A stretch of 64,000 bases of DNA. Source: Turicimonas muris. Its GTDB lineage: Bacteria; Pseudomonadota; Gammaproteobacteria; Burkholderiales; Burkholderiaceae_F. Below the pieces are notes generated by a model, which saw only the letters and a list, made by a program, of their open reading frames with translations, made no database searches and was not told the origin of the DNA. The stretch is from assembly GCF_002221595.1 (NCBI RefSeq), contig NZ_NHMP01000004.1, positions 186,001 through 250,000 of the forward strand, in the 5' to 3' direction. The position numbers and the translations under genes were made by a program. Position 1 is the first letter of the stretch, and each line of letters opens with the position of its first letter. This document shows positions 35,709 through 45,030 of this stretch, piece by piece.

Positions 35709-36125
35709 ATGACAAAGTCCGTTCCACCGAAGAATGATGCTTCGCTGAGATCTGTTCTCGACTTGTTCGTTGAAGGCTTGTCCACGCGTGCTCAGATTTT
35801 CGGTCTTGAGCTCTCGGTGGCTAAGGACAACACGGCGAAAAGCGCCCTCAATATGGTGTTAGCCGCATTGTTCGGCATTTTCGCCTTAGTCTTCATCTCA
35901 GTGGCCTTATTGGTTATCTTCTGGGATGACCACAGAATATTTGTTGCGTGCTGTCTGGCAGGCTTTTACACGGTGATGTTTCTTTTTTTCCTCGCAAGAG
36001 CAAAAAATTTGGCATCCAATCTTCCGTATGCCTTTACAGAGTCGAAGCAGATTATATCTAACGACTTAGAAGCCCTGCGTCGTTCACTAAACACTCCGAC
36101 TCATAAAGATCAGGAGGAGAAATAA
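35709..36125 (+). CDS. YqjE-like (phage holin superfamily III) membrane protein
   Basis: This 138-aa protein has two strong hydrophobic hairpin segments (about 50-75 and 80-98) between charged ends, as in YqjE. It lies 4 bases after the DUF883 gene and 1 base before the next, the usual yqjD-yqjE-yqjK arrangement. It probably interacts with the neighbouring membrane proteins; its biochemical role is unknown. Confidence 0.8.
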   Translation: MTKSVPPKNDASLRSVLDLFVEGLSTRAQIFGLELSVAKDNTAKSALNMVLAALFGIFALVFISVALLVIFWDDHRIFVACCLAGFYTVMFLFFLARAKNLASNLPYAFTESKQIISNDLEALRRSLNTPTHKDQEEK

Positions 36126-36126
36126 G

Positions 36127-36531
36127 ATGCAAGCTAATGAAAATGTCGCCAAAAAGCTAGCTGACCTCACCATGAAGGCAAAGCTCGAGAGAGCCGAACT
36201 TCAGCAGGAAATATACGAAATCCGCAACAAACCTCGAACTTTAGCAAATGTCGGAGTTGCCGCCTACAAGACGGCTCGCTCGATAGGTTTGGATGATATG
36301 AAAGTTATTCTCCCTATTGCTAAGACGGTACTTCTGCCCGCAGGGATAGCTCTCGGAAGAATTCTTGCTGAGAAAAGCAGCCCTAAAAGAGTCGCCGGAG
36401 TTGCGGGTATAGTCCTGGGAGCTTTTGGTATCTTAAAAGGCATCCAATACGACAAGAAACGCAGAGCTCTCCGAGAGGAAGAAAAAGGATATCTTCCTGA
36501 AGTAATTGAAGAGCCAACCTCCAAAAAGTAA
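36127..36531 (+). CDS. YqjK-like membrane-associated protein
   Basis: This 134-aa protein is the third gene of the yqj-type operon. The N-terminal half is a charged helix. The middle has two moderately hydrophobic segments rich in Ala and Gly (about 62-80 and 88-104), and the tail is strongly charged. The assignment rests more on gene order than on similarity. It is followed by a terminator. Confidence 0.6.
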   Translation: MQANENVAKKLADLTMKAKLERAELQQEIYEIRNKPRTLANVGVAAYKTARSIGLDDMKVILPIAKTVLLPAGIALGRILAEKSSPKRVAGVAGIVLGAFGILKGIQYDKKRRALREEEKGYLPEVIEEPTSKK

Positions 36532-36553
36532 ACGTTTTCTGAACGCCCTAGAG

Positions 36554-36580
36554 AGAAGACGCTGGTAAGGCGTCTTTTCT
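36554..36580 (+). terminator. Terminator of the DUF883-YqjE-YqjK operon
   Basis: AAGACGC-TGGTAAG-GCGTCTT with flanking A and T runs; the stem is 7 bp of perfect pairing and is followed by TTCT. Confidence 0.82.
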
Positions 36581-36588
36581 GTATTAAG

Positions 36589-37650
36589 TTAAAGAGAGTA
36601 TTCTCTTGCTTGCGTCTTGCACGGATTGCTATCCGTCAAATACAGTTTCTTGTCTGTAACATCAACAACCATCGACCACAAAGACCGATGACGGTGATAC
36701 ACCGCAACTGTTTCGTCATCATGACGGCAGACGCCTTCAGGATGTCCTGCGTGATCCGACAAGACTCGGAAAAGGCCTTCGACAGTCATTTTTCCTTCTT
36801 GTTTAACCAACCTTCTGGCTCGGTCCAAACGGATGAACGTTGAATTGTAGGAATAATTAGTTGCTTCTCCTCCCAAAATCATCTTCATTGAAAGCCAATG
36901 GTTGGAGTGGCAAATTGTTTCGCCGTCAGACAGCAGAATATCCATATCGATTGGCGCATATTCAATGAAAAGAAGCAAACCATCAGAGCTTGCCAATCCG
37001 ACACATCCGCTTCCGGCGCGTTTGGCTTTCGCAACGGCATCGATGGCTTTAGGAATAGTTGGGCAGGACAAAGCACCTCTTAAAAGTACTATTGCCGGAA
37101 CACCAATCCTTCCATTCCGCGCGGATAAAGCATTAAGAGACAGTGCGATGCCGTTTTCATTCAAGCCTTTTCCGCCTACCAAACCTGCTTCGGTAATAAT
37201 AAGTACTTTGGGATAAGGAGTTTGCTCCACCTCCACAATTACAGTAGTACCTTCACCGATGGCCCACCAGTCCCAATTCTGAGCTAGGTAGGTATGACCA
37301 CTTGCGCTTGCCTCCGGCGGAACTCCAATAGTTGTGCAAGCATCTTCTGCTAGTTTTGCTTTGGCAAACATAATCTCAGAGCGGCAATTCAAAGTCAGGA
37401 TTGTGACAAGGTCAACGCCGGCACCGTCTGCAATGCCTTGCATTTCGTCTATCAAATCCGGACGATAATCTTCTATTTCTTTCCGAAACGGTTCGGAGAG
37501 CTTAATAGCCTTGTCCCAACTGATGGAAGCTTCTTTTTCGAAAAGAACTTTATATTCTTCAATAACCTTAAAAATTCTTTCCTTTGCTTGGCTTCCGTAC
37601 TGGAAACCTCTTTCATACGGAGTGCCGGAAATCTTTATGAACTGATGCAT
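36589..37650 (-). CDS. C45-family acyltransferase/amidohydrolase (acyl-CoA:6-APA acyltransferase-like)
   Basis: This 353-aa protein has the Ntn-hydrolase fold that self-cleaves to expose an N-terminal Cys. The likely nucleophile is C105 in EDACTTIGVPPEAS, followed by the family motif NWDWWAIG and GLVGGKGLNENGIAL. Members hydrolyse or transfer acyl groups on amides such as penicillins, peptides or N-acyl lipids. No signal peptide is present, so it should act in the cytoplasm. Its substrate is unknown; its neighbours do not help. Confidence 0.82.
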   Translation of the reverse strand: MHQFIKISGTPYERGFQYGSQAKERIFKVIEEYKVLFEKEASISWDKAIKLSEPFRKEIEDYRPDLIDEMQGIADGAGVDLVTILTLNCRSEIMFAKAKLAEDACTTIGVPPEASASGHTYLAQNWDWWAIGEGTTVIVEVEQTPYPKVLIITEAGLVGGKGLNENGIALSLNALSARNGRIGVPAIVLLRGALSCPTIPKAIDAVAKAKRAGSGCVGLASSDGLLLFIEYAPIDMDILLSDGETICHSNHWLSMKMILGGEATNYSYNSTFIRLDRARRLVKQEGKMTVEGLFRVLSDHAGHPEGVCRHDDETVAVYHRHRSLWSMVVDVTDKKLYLTDSNPCKTQAREYSL

Positions 37651-37910
37651 CTATTCATTCCTTTTTCTCTAGAGTTAGCCGTTCGCATTCAAGTAGCCGC
37701 AAACTGAAGATTACGAATTGACGGCGATACTTTGTTCGCTACATTGTAGAGATTAAGTTTAGCTTTTGCTTCTGAGTTCACTCAAAGGCTTCTGGAAATC
37801 ACCTGTTCACTACAAGTGTTCCAAGGAAATCCCAGGAAAATGGATGATAGCCAAACTGGACCTCTCACGAGATTTATTACCGGTCGAGAAAGTCCAGCTT
37901 GCAGTTCTTA

Positions 37911-39146
37911 TTAGGCACTCGGCAGCCAAGAGTCTCTTTGACGCGTATGGCGCGGAGCTAAGTGCTGTATCAGTTTAATCTTGTGCATTGGGTCAGGATT
38001 TTCGCTTACAAGCTTGAAGTACATTGAATCGGGCACCATAGACCCGGCACGGTGAGCAGTTTCTTTAGCGATCGCACTAATCATTGCATTCCAGTCAACG
38101 AGAAGCACTGAATTCTCTTCGGCTTTCTCATCACGTTTCCATGAAAAAGCATTTCTCAAAGGAATTAGAGGAGAAAGGAAAACGTAGGCCGAAACCATAA
38201 AGAGCACAAAAGCCGTACCATATGCCGATGTATCCAAGCCATGGACACCGAGCCCTTCGTAAAACCAAGGCTTAGAAACAACCTCGCCAAGAAGCCAGAA
38301 GAAAAGGAAAGAGACAATAAGCAAAGCCGCCCAAGTCATAAAGTTATGAGTTTGCTTGTACTGACAGACCTTATTGGCGATGAGTGCCTCAATTTCAAGC
38401 GGGGATAGGTGCTCAAGAACGTACTTGCTGAGGATAATTTTCTTATTGAATCCGTATCCAACAATTTGTACGCCCTCCGAGGTTTTTGCATCCTTTTCTT
38501 CATCCACAAAAAGTTTTGCTGATTCAAAACGGATCCGTCGTTGAAAAGCCTCCAACCGTTCTTTCAGGTCAACGTTAGTCATTGGACGTACAGCAACTCC
38601 ATTAAAAGAAAGCCCCAAATGTACGGCAACGCCAATTCCATATACAGCCAAAGCAGCCCAAAACCACCACAAACCAGTCCCCAACATCCAAATCGGCAGT
38701 ACCACTAACGGAACAAGTGTGCAGAATACTAAACGCTTCAAGAAATGGCTTTTCCCGGAAACTGCCAGCTTAGTTTGTCTAAAAGCAGAAAAGAGCAAGT
38801 CGATAGCGACAAAAACAGCTAACACGCCAAATACGATGAAATATTGGGTTAGCAATCCACTCCCGAAATTAGCAATCAGTGTAGAACTAAACCAACCTAA
38901 AACTCCTCCATATGTAAGAAGAAGGATAGCCACTAAGTTTGTAATTCTACGAATCTCGAACACTTTCGCTTCGTAAAGGCACAAATCGGATGTTTTCTGA
39001 TGCTCGGACAAACTTACGTAATCAGAAAAGACATGAGGGACAGTGTCTCGGTGCAGTTTGACGGAACGAACTTGCCTTACATAAAAATAAAAAATCAATA
39101 AAGCGTTTCCAAATAAGAACAATAAAAAGAGAATTTCAAAAGCCAT
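37911..39146 (-). CDS. Ste24-like M48 membrane protein with degenerate zinc motif
   Basis: This 411-aa protein has the layout of CAAX prenyl protease 1/Ste24-type M48 peptidases. Several membrane segments (about 3-22, 65-90, 100-120, 137-177) precede a soluble region with NKKIILSKYVLEHLSPLEIE, and two more follow (about 268-290 and 310-333). The expected H-E-x-x-H reads N258-K-V-C-Q262 in ALIANKVCQYKQTHN. The third ligand motif, E-x-x-A-D, reads DEKAEEN. All three zinc ligands are therefore missing while the frame is open, pointing to a pseudoenzyme with a retained structural role. GTGAGG precedes the ATG. Confidence 0.82.
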   Translation of the reverse strand: MAFEILFLLFLFGNALLIFYFYVRQVRSVKLHRDTVPHVFSDYVSLSEHQKTSDLCLYEAKVFEIRRITNLVAILLLTYGGVLGWFSSTLIANFGSGLLTQYFIVFGVLAVFVAIDLLFSAFRQTKLAVSGKSHFLKRLVFCTLVPLVVLPIWMLGTGLWWFWAALAVYGIGVAVHLGLSFNGVAVRPMTNVDLKERLEAFQRRIRFESAKLFVDEEKDAKTSEGVQIVGYGFNKKIILSKYVLEHLSPLEIEALIANKVCQYKQTHNFMTWAALLIVSFLFFWLLGEVVSKPWFYEGLGVHGLDTSAYGTAFVLFMVSAYVFLSPLIPLRNAFSWKRDEKAEENSVLLVDWNAMISAIAKETAHRAGSMVPDSMYFKLVSENPDPMHKIKLIQHLAPRHTRQRDSWLPSA

Positions 39147-39340
39147 TACCTCACCCGTCTTTCTTGTATTTTTAGGATCTTAGGAATTACCAGTACAAAG
39201 ATAGACGAGCGTAACGCTTTAGGCGCATAAAACGCACCATAAGGAGCGCTCCAATTTGTAACGGAGCCTTAACTATCGGCTCGCTGATTACATCTGGAAG
39301 CGCTTTTGCCTAACTTCTGCAAAGTATTTTCAGAATTTCT

Positions 39341-40309
39341 CTAGATCAGGTTAACTGCTATCAATAAAAAAGGAAGAACAACAATCATTCCAACGGTCGA
39401 AGCACCGATGGCTTCTGAGGCAAATTCTTCATCTCCTCCGTATCCCTTGGATAAGACGGCAATCACAGAAGACACAGGCAATGCGGAAGCAAGGATGAAA
39501 CACTTCCGCATAAGAGGATCCATATCCAGCGACATTGTGCATAAATACATCACGAGGGGTCGTATAACAAAGCAGGACAGGAGAACAAGCCAGACCTCTC
39601 GCGGCATCTTTCTTAACTTCTCCACCCCAATCTGGTGAATGGTAATACCTACAAAAATAAGTGCTAAAGGTGTTGTCAGCTGTCCTAGATAGCGAGTCGA
39701 GACTTGGATAAAGTTTGGAACCGTTATTGAAGAAAGAACCACCACGAGACCTAAAAGAAACGCCAATAAGGGAGGAGACAAAAGCATCCTCAAACCTTTA
39801 AGCGAAATAATTTTAGGAGCGACTCCCGTTCCTTTGCGCACTCCGTCCACCTGAATATTAAAAAGACCAACCGTCCAAATAAACACGCAGTTGGCAAAGA
39901 AGTACACCAATAAGTACGGAATACCGTCTGAACCATACATCGTCGACACCAAAGGAACACCGACAAATAAAACGGTTGCCGCCGAAAAAGCCGCGATAAA
40001 AGTCCCTTTCAAATGAGGTCTTACCCAACCTAAGCGGATAAAGAGCAGAGAAATAAAATAATTAATAGCGACTGTTAGAAACGGGACTCCCGCAAAAGTC
40101 AAAAGATTGAGTAACTCATCATGAGAAAATTTTGAAATTACCGAATAGAACAGAAAGCATGGAATTGAAGTGTTTACCAACTTCGAAACAGTGGCGCGGC
40201 TAGACGGCAAATCGAAATATCTTTTTCTGGACAGCCATACTCCAAAGCAAATAATGGTCAATAAAACAAAAAGCGCGGAGATAGACTGTAATATCGTTGA
40301 GGCTAGCAT
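39341..40309 (-). CDS. AEC-family transporter
   Basis: This 322-aa integral membrane protein has about ten hydrophobic segments in two halves joined by a charged loop, as in auxin-efflux-carrier family proteins. These move malonate, malate or other organic anions. Recognisable positions are the N-terminal KLVNTSIPCFLFYSV and the helix TTPLALIFVGITI. No regulator or enzyme partner adjoins it. Confidence 0.8.
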   Translation of the reverse strand: MLASTILQSISALFVLLTIICFGVWLSRKRYFDLPSSRATVSKLVNTSIPCFLFYSVISKFSHDELLNLLTFAGVPFLTVAINYFISLLFIRLGWVRPHLKGTFIAAFSAATVLFVGVPLVSTMYGSDGIPYLLVYFFANCVFIWTVGLFNIQVDGVRKGTGVAPKIISLKGLRMLLSPPLLAFLLGLVVVLSSITVPNFIQVSTRYLGQLTTPLALIFVGITIHQIGVEKLRKMPREVWLVLLSCFVIRPLVMYLCTMSLDMDPLMRKCFILASALPVSSVIAVLSKGYGGDEEFASEAIGASTVGMIVVLPFLLIAVNLI

Positions 40310-40591
40310 TCTTATTTTTCTCCTGAGGCTGTCTAAGTCTACCTCACCCGAAGTCCTCTCTATCTCTTAAAGGAAATCTTTTTCCTTGTTGCAGTGAAAA
40401 TCTGCACGGCAGTCATTCATGGATTCATTGCTTGAAATATCGGATTTTGCATGACGCAATGACTTTAGGAGATTCCCGATAGTTACTGCATCGTAGTCAG
40501 AAGAAAATTCCTGCATGATGCAAAGTAAAAGCTACAGGAGCCTCCGCCTTTGCAGGAGTTCACTGCAGCTTCATACTGTCTTACGAGTAAT

Positions 40592-41917
40592 TTAAGATGC
40601 TTTCTCAGAAAGATTATCTTCCGGAAGTTTAGAAATTAAGATTCTGTCAAGACGCCGTCCGTCCATTTCTAACACATAGAACTCCCAGCCGTCCCATTTG
40701 ACCTTGTCACCTTGTCGAGGAATTCTTTCGAGCAGGAACATCACCATACCTCCAACTGTGGTGTAATGGTCTTCCTCTTCTTCCGGAACTTCATCGATAT
40801 CGAGCAGGTCCTTCAACTCCGGAATAGGGAGCAAGCCATCTACTTCAAAAGAGTTCTCTCCCTTTTTGATAATTTGAGCATCCTCCGGAGTAGTCGGAGT
40901 AAATTCTCCTGCAATAGCTTCCAGCACGTCGTGCGGAGTCACCAAGCCGAGAATTGCTCCATATTCATCAACAACAAAAGCTAAAGAAGCAGAATTCTTC
41001 CTAAAATTTTCCAAAAGCTCCATACCGGTTAAAGATTCCGGTACGAAAACCAAGGGTTCATATTGATCCTGAGCCTTGAAGTTAGGCTTTCCGGTCTGAA
41101 CCATTTGTTTAAGAAGCTGACGAGTCGTCACAATGCCCTTAACTTCATCCAAACCGCCGTCGCAGACCGGCAAACGAGAATAAGGAGAATTCAGAATCTT
41201 CTCCATATTAACTTCTCTGCTGTCCTGTAGATCGATAAATTCCACTTCACTTCTTGGAATCATCAAAGAGGCAACTAATCTGTCGTCGAGACGAAATACA
41301 TTTCTGACCATTGTATGCTCTTGAGCATCCAATACTCCGGTTTCTCCGCCTTCTTCAATCATCGAGTGAATTTCTTCTTCTGTTAGTTGCTGACTGTTAT
41401 TTTGAATACCAAGTAACTTCAGTAAGGACTCAGTAGAAACTGAGAGCAGTTTGACAAATGGGAGTGCAATAAAAGCAAGCCAATGAATGGGCTTAGCGAC
41501 AAATCTTGCGATGGCATCAGCAGCAATCTGACCGACTCTCTTAGGAACAAGCTCGCCTATGACAATGGAGAAATAAGTAATGCCGATTACCACACACGCC
41601 ATAGCTAACCCGCGGGCAGTCGCCTCGTTGAGCGGGAAAGCTTCGGTCAGTACCTTGGAGAGAGGATCAACAAGTGCAGACTCGCCGACAATACCGGACA
41701 AAATTCCGATAGAAGTAATGCCCACTTGAATTGTCGATAAAGCCCTTGTCGGATTTTCAGAGAGCATAAGAGCCAACTTGGCTCCCGGGGCCTCATCTTC
41801 AGCAAGCATTTGTAGTTTGGTACGCCGGGCCGTAACAATGGCAATTTCGCTCATGGCAAAAAAGCCATTCACACAAATTAATAAGAACAAACAGCCGACA
41901 TCTATCCAGACGCTCAT
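40592..41917 (-). CDS. CorC/TlyC-type hemolysin family protein (CNNM/UPF0053)
   Basis: This 441-aa membrane protein begins with a DUF21/CNNM membrane domain (1-190, with NGFFAMSEIAIVTARR). Two CBS domains follow (about 205-335, with SYxRLPV-like SPYSRLPVCDGGLDE), and a C-terminal CorC_HlyC domain (about 350-435) ends in GWEFYVLEMDGRRLDRI. The family is linked to Mg2+ or Co2+ efflux. It follows pncC with a 3-base gap and is the last gene of the ribH-nusB-thiL-pgpA-pncC run. Confidence 0.9.
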   Translation of the reverse strand: MSVWIDVGCLFLLICVNGFFAMSEIAIVTARRTKLQMLAEDEAPGAKLALMLSENPTRALSTIQVGITSIGILSGIVGESALVDPLSKVLTEAFPLNEATARGLAMACVVIGITYFSIVIGELVPKRVGQIAADAIARFVAKPIHWLAFIALPFVKLLSVSTESLLKLLGIQNNSQQLTEEEIHSMIEEGGETGVLDAQEHTMVRNVFRLDDRLVASLMIPRSEVEFIDLQDSREVNMEKILNSPYSRLPVCDGGLDEVKGIVTTRQLLKQMVQTGKPNFKAQDQYEPLVFVPESLTGMELLENFRKNSASLAFVVDEYGAILGLVTPHDVLEAIAGEFTPTTPEDAQIIKKGENSFEVDGLLPIPELKDLLDIDEVPEEEEDHYTTVGGMVMFLLERIPRQGDKVKWDGWEFYVLEMDGRRLDRILISKLPEDNLSEKAS

Positions 41918-41920
41918 TTA

Positions 41921-42409
41921 TTAACCTTTCAGTAAATCCAATAACCCATTGACAGCTTCTTCAACACACTTCTCTCTGACTTGCTGTCTGTCGCCTTCAA
42001 AATGAAAGCAAATAATATTCGGCATTTCGTCTTTAAGACCCCAACCTAAGAAAACGGTTCCTACAGGCTTGCCCGGTTCTTCACCGCCGGGGCCTGCAAT
42101 GCCGCTGACTGCTACTGCAACTTGAGCATTTGAGTTCTTTAAAGCTCCTAGAACCATTTGAGCAACACAGTCGTTGCTGACGGCACCATACTTTTCCAAG
42201 ATGCTCTGAGACACTCCCAACATTTCATGCTTTGCTGTGTTGTTATAAGTCACAAAGCCTCTGTCAAACCAGTCGCTTGCTCCGGGAAACTCGGTCAAAG
42301 CAGCTGCAATCATGCCGCCGGTGCAAGACTCGGCAGTCGCAACTTTCAAATTACGGTCTTTTAATACATCTGCCAGGTCGGCAATCTTTGCTTTTAATTC
42401 GTTTCTCAT
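41921..42409 (-). CDS. pncC: Nicotinamide-nucleotide amidase (CinA C-terminal domain)
   Basis: This 162-aa enzyme deamidates NMN to nicotinate mononucleotide in pyridine-nucleotide salvage. Signature: ATAESCTGGMIAAALTE with the catalytic Ser, and AVSGIAGPGGEEPGKPVGT. The start at 42409 overlaps the pgpA stop (TAATG), with GGAAGG upstream; an in-frame GTG five codons earlier is possible but less likely. The N-terminal MoCF domain of full CinA is absent, as usual for stand-alone PncC. Confidence 0.92.
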   Translation of the reverse strand: MRNELKAKIADLADVLKDRNLKVATAESCTGGMIAAALTEFPGASDWFDRGFVTYNNTAKHEMLGVSQSILEKYGAVSNDCVAQMVLGALKNSNAQVAVAVSGIAGPGGEEPGKPVGTVFLGWGLKDEMPNIICFHFEGDRQQVREKCVEEAVNGLLDLLKG

Positions 42410-42942
42410 TAGAAAACCTTCCACATTAGTTCTGCATTAAGGAAATACACAAGCAGCCATGCAACCCCGTTGACAACCAAAAGCGTATACAAAGCTGCAA
42501 AAACATCATCAATCAACACCGTCCAGCCTGATTGGGGACCATTATCAAGTCCGGCTGCTGGCGGCAATTTAACAATGTCAAAAAATCTAAACACCAATAC
42601 ACCGGCTAATTGCCAAAACAAACCGGTCGGACAAAGAAGAAGCACAAACCAAACGGCAACCACTTCGTCTATCACGATTGAACCGTGATCCATTTTTTTT
42701 AACACGGCCTCGCACTTCGGAATGGCAATAACTCCGACAATAAAACATAGAATCGTCAGAATCCACATCAGCCCTCTTCCGCCCAATGGCTCCAAAATAA
42801 GAAAAGCCAACCATGCTGCAAACGACCCCCACGTTCCGGGCCCCGGTGTTAAACAGCCCGCTCCGAAAAAAGTCGTAAATATGAGCCACGGGTTCTTGTA
42901 AACCTCTTTAATACTTGGCGCAGTGACAGAATAATCTTTCAT
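42409..42942 (-). CDS. pgpA: Phosphatidylglycerophosphatase A
   Basis: This 177-aa membrane enzyme dephosphorylates phosphatidylglycerol phosphate. The conserved N-terminal motif FGAGCLTPGPGTWGS and the catalytic IVIDEVVAVW with RFFDIVKLPPA are clear. Four membrane segments are present. It lies in the thiL-pgpA-pncC cluster with 3-base and 1-base junctions. Confidence 0.94.
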   Translation of the reverse strand: MKDYSVTAPSIKEVYKNPWLIFTTFFGAGCLTPGPGTWGSFAAWLAFLILEPLGGRGLMWILTILCFIVGVIAIPKCEAVLKKMDHGSIVIDEVVAVWFVLLLCPTGLFWQLAGVLVFRFFDIVKLPPAAGLDNGPQSGWTVLIDDVFAALYTLLVVNGVAWLLVYFLNAELMWKVF

Positions 42943-42945
42943 AAA

Positions 42946-43983
42946 TTATGCAAAGTGATTAAAACTTTTTGAAAGCTCAATGGACTTTCCATCTTGATCC
43001 AATACTTTTAGAGGTTCAGCCGCCGGGGCAATTTCTCCTATTCTCGTCACTTTGACGGCTCCTCCCTCATTAAGGTTCTCGATCTGAGCTCGTTTATTCT
43101 TCGGTGCCGTAAACAGAAGTTCGTAATCATCGCCGCCCGAAAGGACACACCTTCTCTGGACTTTCTCAGGGAGCCGTTTCATTTGCTCTGAACGAGGAAA
43201 ATCTTTCCAGTACAAAATTGCCGAAACCTTTGATCTCTCAAGAATATGGCCTAAATCTCCGACCAGACCATCGGAAATATCACAACAGGCCGTCGCCACG
43301 CTTTTTAATTTTTGTCCAAGCTCAACTCTGGGCGTCGGCGTATCCATGCGTGCTTTGAAATAAGAGAAATCGTTTACGGGAACTTCAAACTGACCCCAGA
43401 TTGAACCCAAGGCCGCGTAGGCATCTCCCGGAGTTCCCGAGACCCAAATGTCATCGCCCGGCTTTGCCCCTCCGCGGGTCATATAAGAATCCCCTTCAAC
43501 TTCTCCCATAGCGCAGATAGAAATACAGGTCTTTCCCGGCAAGCCGTTAACGGATGCGGCTTTGGTAGTATCCCCGCCTCGCAAAGGACAATGAAATCTC
43601 TCTGCTGCCTCAAAGAGACCTTCAGAAAAACCTTTTAGCCATACAGGGTCGGCTTCAGGCAGCGCAATAGAGAGGAAAAAAGCTTTTGGAGAGGCTCCGG
43701 CCGCTGCCAAATCTGACAAGTTAACGGCCAAAGCTTTTTTGCCGACCGTATAGGGATCGGCATCATCAAGAAAATGAGTGCCTAAAGCCATCATATCTGC
43801 GGTGACGGCTATCTTCACGGCCCCAATGGTAAGGATGGCGCAATCGTCTCCGATCGAAGAGGAAGGCCAAGCGCCCGCGCCTATCTCCGGACGAACAAAG
43901 AATCTCTTGATCAAAGAAAATTCGTCAAGAGATCCTTGGCCCTCCGAGATACTACACGGACTGTCGTCTGCATCTGCCGGCAT
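42946..43983 (-). CDS. thiL: Thiamine-monophosphate kinase
   Basis: This 345-aa kinase converts thiamine phosphate to thiamine diphosphate. SIGDDCAIL, VTADMMALGTHF and CDISDGLVGDLGHILE are the Mg/ATP-binding motifs of ThiL. The ATG overlaps the nusB stop by one base. The first 20 residues are a polar extension before the kinase domain. Confidence 0.94.
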   Translation of the reverse strand: MPADADDSPCSISEGQGSLDEFSLIKRFFVRPEIGAGAWPSSSIGDDCAILTIGAVKIAVTADMMALGTHFLDDADPYTVGKKALAVNLSDLAAAGASPKAFFLSIALPEADPVWLKGFSEGLFEAAERFHCPLRGGDTTKAASVNGLPGKTCISICAMGEVEGDSYMTRGGAKPGDDIWVSGTPGDAYAALGSIWGQFEVPVNDFSYFKARMDTPTPRVELGQKLKSVATACCDISDGLVGDLGHILERSKVSAILYWKDFPRSEQMKRLPEKVQRRCVLSGGDDYELLFTAPKNKRAQIENLNEGGAVKVTRIGEIAPAAEPLKVLDQDGKSIELSKSFNHFA

Positions 43984-44444
43984 TATCTAGCTTCGTGCGG
44001 ACGAAGTTCCGGAACCAATTTATCCAGAACGCCGTTGACATAACGGAAACCGTCTGTACCGCCAAAGCTCTTAGCAAGCTCGACACCTTCGTTAATAACA
44101 ACACGATAAGGTGTAGTTGTATGCTTCAACTCATAGGTACCAATCAAAAGAATAGCTCTTTCGACCGGAGAAAGGCTCTTGGTTTCGCGATCCAAATGTT
44201 TTTGGTAAACCTCTTCAAGTCCGGCAAAGTCTTCAACGGCACCGTGGAACAATTCGCGATAAAAATCAGAATCGGTTTCCGAGAAACCTTCCATCTCATA
44301 AATGTTGAGATCGATACCGTCCGGATCATTTCCGGTTAAAAGCCATTGATAAATGCCTTGAAGAGCAAACTCTCTTGCACGTCTGCGTGCACTTCTGCCG
44401 CCGCGTTTCTTGGCAACAGGAGAGTCAGATTGCTGTGATGCCAT
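43983..44444 (-). CDS. nusB: Transcription antitermination factor NusB
   Basis: This 153-aa all-helical RNA-binding protein assists antitermination on rRNA operons. Features: RSARRRAREFALQGIYQW, SPVERAILLIGTYEL and PYRVVINEGVELAKSFG. The ATG at 44444 is preferred because AAGGA lies 9 bases upstream and it clears the ribH stop; an earlier in-frame ATG would overlap ribH. Confidence 0.95.
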   Translation of the reverse strand: MASQQSDSPVAKKRGGRSARRRAREFALQGIYQWLLTGNDPDGIDLNIYEMEGFSETDSDFYRELFHGAVEDFAGLEEVYQKHLDRETKSLSPVERAILLIGTYELKHTTTPYRVVINEGVELAKSFGGTDGFRYVNGVLDKLVPELRPHEAR

Positions 44445-44463
44445 CTTTGTTATTCCTTGTTTA

Positions 44464-44949
44464 CTACTCGGCTTGTCCGTAGCCAAGCAGTTTGTCAGTT
44501 CTTACTTTTAAGTTACCCATTTCTACGGCAACATTAGCAGCGTCCGTACCTTTTTCTACAACTCTTGCTTTTGCCTGCTCTTCGTTTTCAACAGTCAGAA
44601 TGCAGTTAGCAATAGAAATGGCTTCGGCGCCAATCATGTCGGTAATGCCTCTGGAGGATTCGTTAGCAACTAATTCGAAATGATAAGTTTCGCCTCTGAT
44701 AACACAGCCAATTGCGACCATGGCTTCCAATTCTGTGGATTCGTAAAGCTGGTAAAGTGCAAACGGGATCTCGAGAGCGCCGGGAACTGTCACAACAGTG
44801 ATGTTTTCTTCCTTAACTCCAAGATTCTTCAATTGAGCAAGACAAGCTTCGAGCATGGCGTTGCAGGCCCACTCGTTAAATCTTGCAACAACGATACCGA
44901 CTCTTAATGCGCTTCCGTCTTTATTTGGTTCAATGAAATTAATAGCCAC
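44464..44949 (-). CDS. ribH: 6,7-dimethyl-8-ribityllumazine synthase
   Basis: This 161-aa enzyme performs the penultimate step of riboflavin synthesis. VVARFNEWACNAMLEA, VPGALEIPFAL and the catalytic region CVIRGETYHFELVANESSRG are standard. It is separated from ribE by a 106-bp gap with a hairpin and leads the nusB-thiL-pgpA-pncC run. ribBA, which often lies between ribE and ribH, is absent here. Confidence 0.96.
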   Translation of the reverse strand: MAINFIEPNKDGSALRVGIVVARFNEWACNAMLEACLAQLKNLGVKEENITVVTVPGALEIPFALYQLYESTELEAMVAIGCVIRGETYHFELVANESSRGITDMIGAEAISIANCILTVENEEQAKARVVEKGTDAANVAVEMGNLKVRTDKLLGYGQAE

Positions 44950-44990
44950 AACTGACTCCTAGAAAAGAGATTTTTTGATTCTAACAAAGC

Positions 44991-45030
44991 GGTGCTTAGA
45001 AGGAGTCTTCTTCGCACCTTCTTAAGCACC
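44991..45030 (-). terminator. Stable hairpin between ribE and ribH
   Basis: GGTGCTTAGAAGG and CCTTCTTAAGCACC pair over 13 bp with one bulged base and a 13-base loop. No T-run directly follows on the minus strand (a six-T run lies about 20 bases on), so it may be a terminator, an attenuator or an RNA-processing/stability element. Confidence 0.5.
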
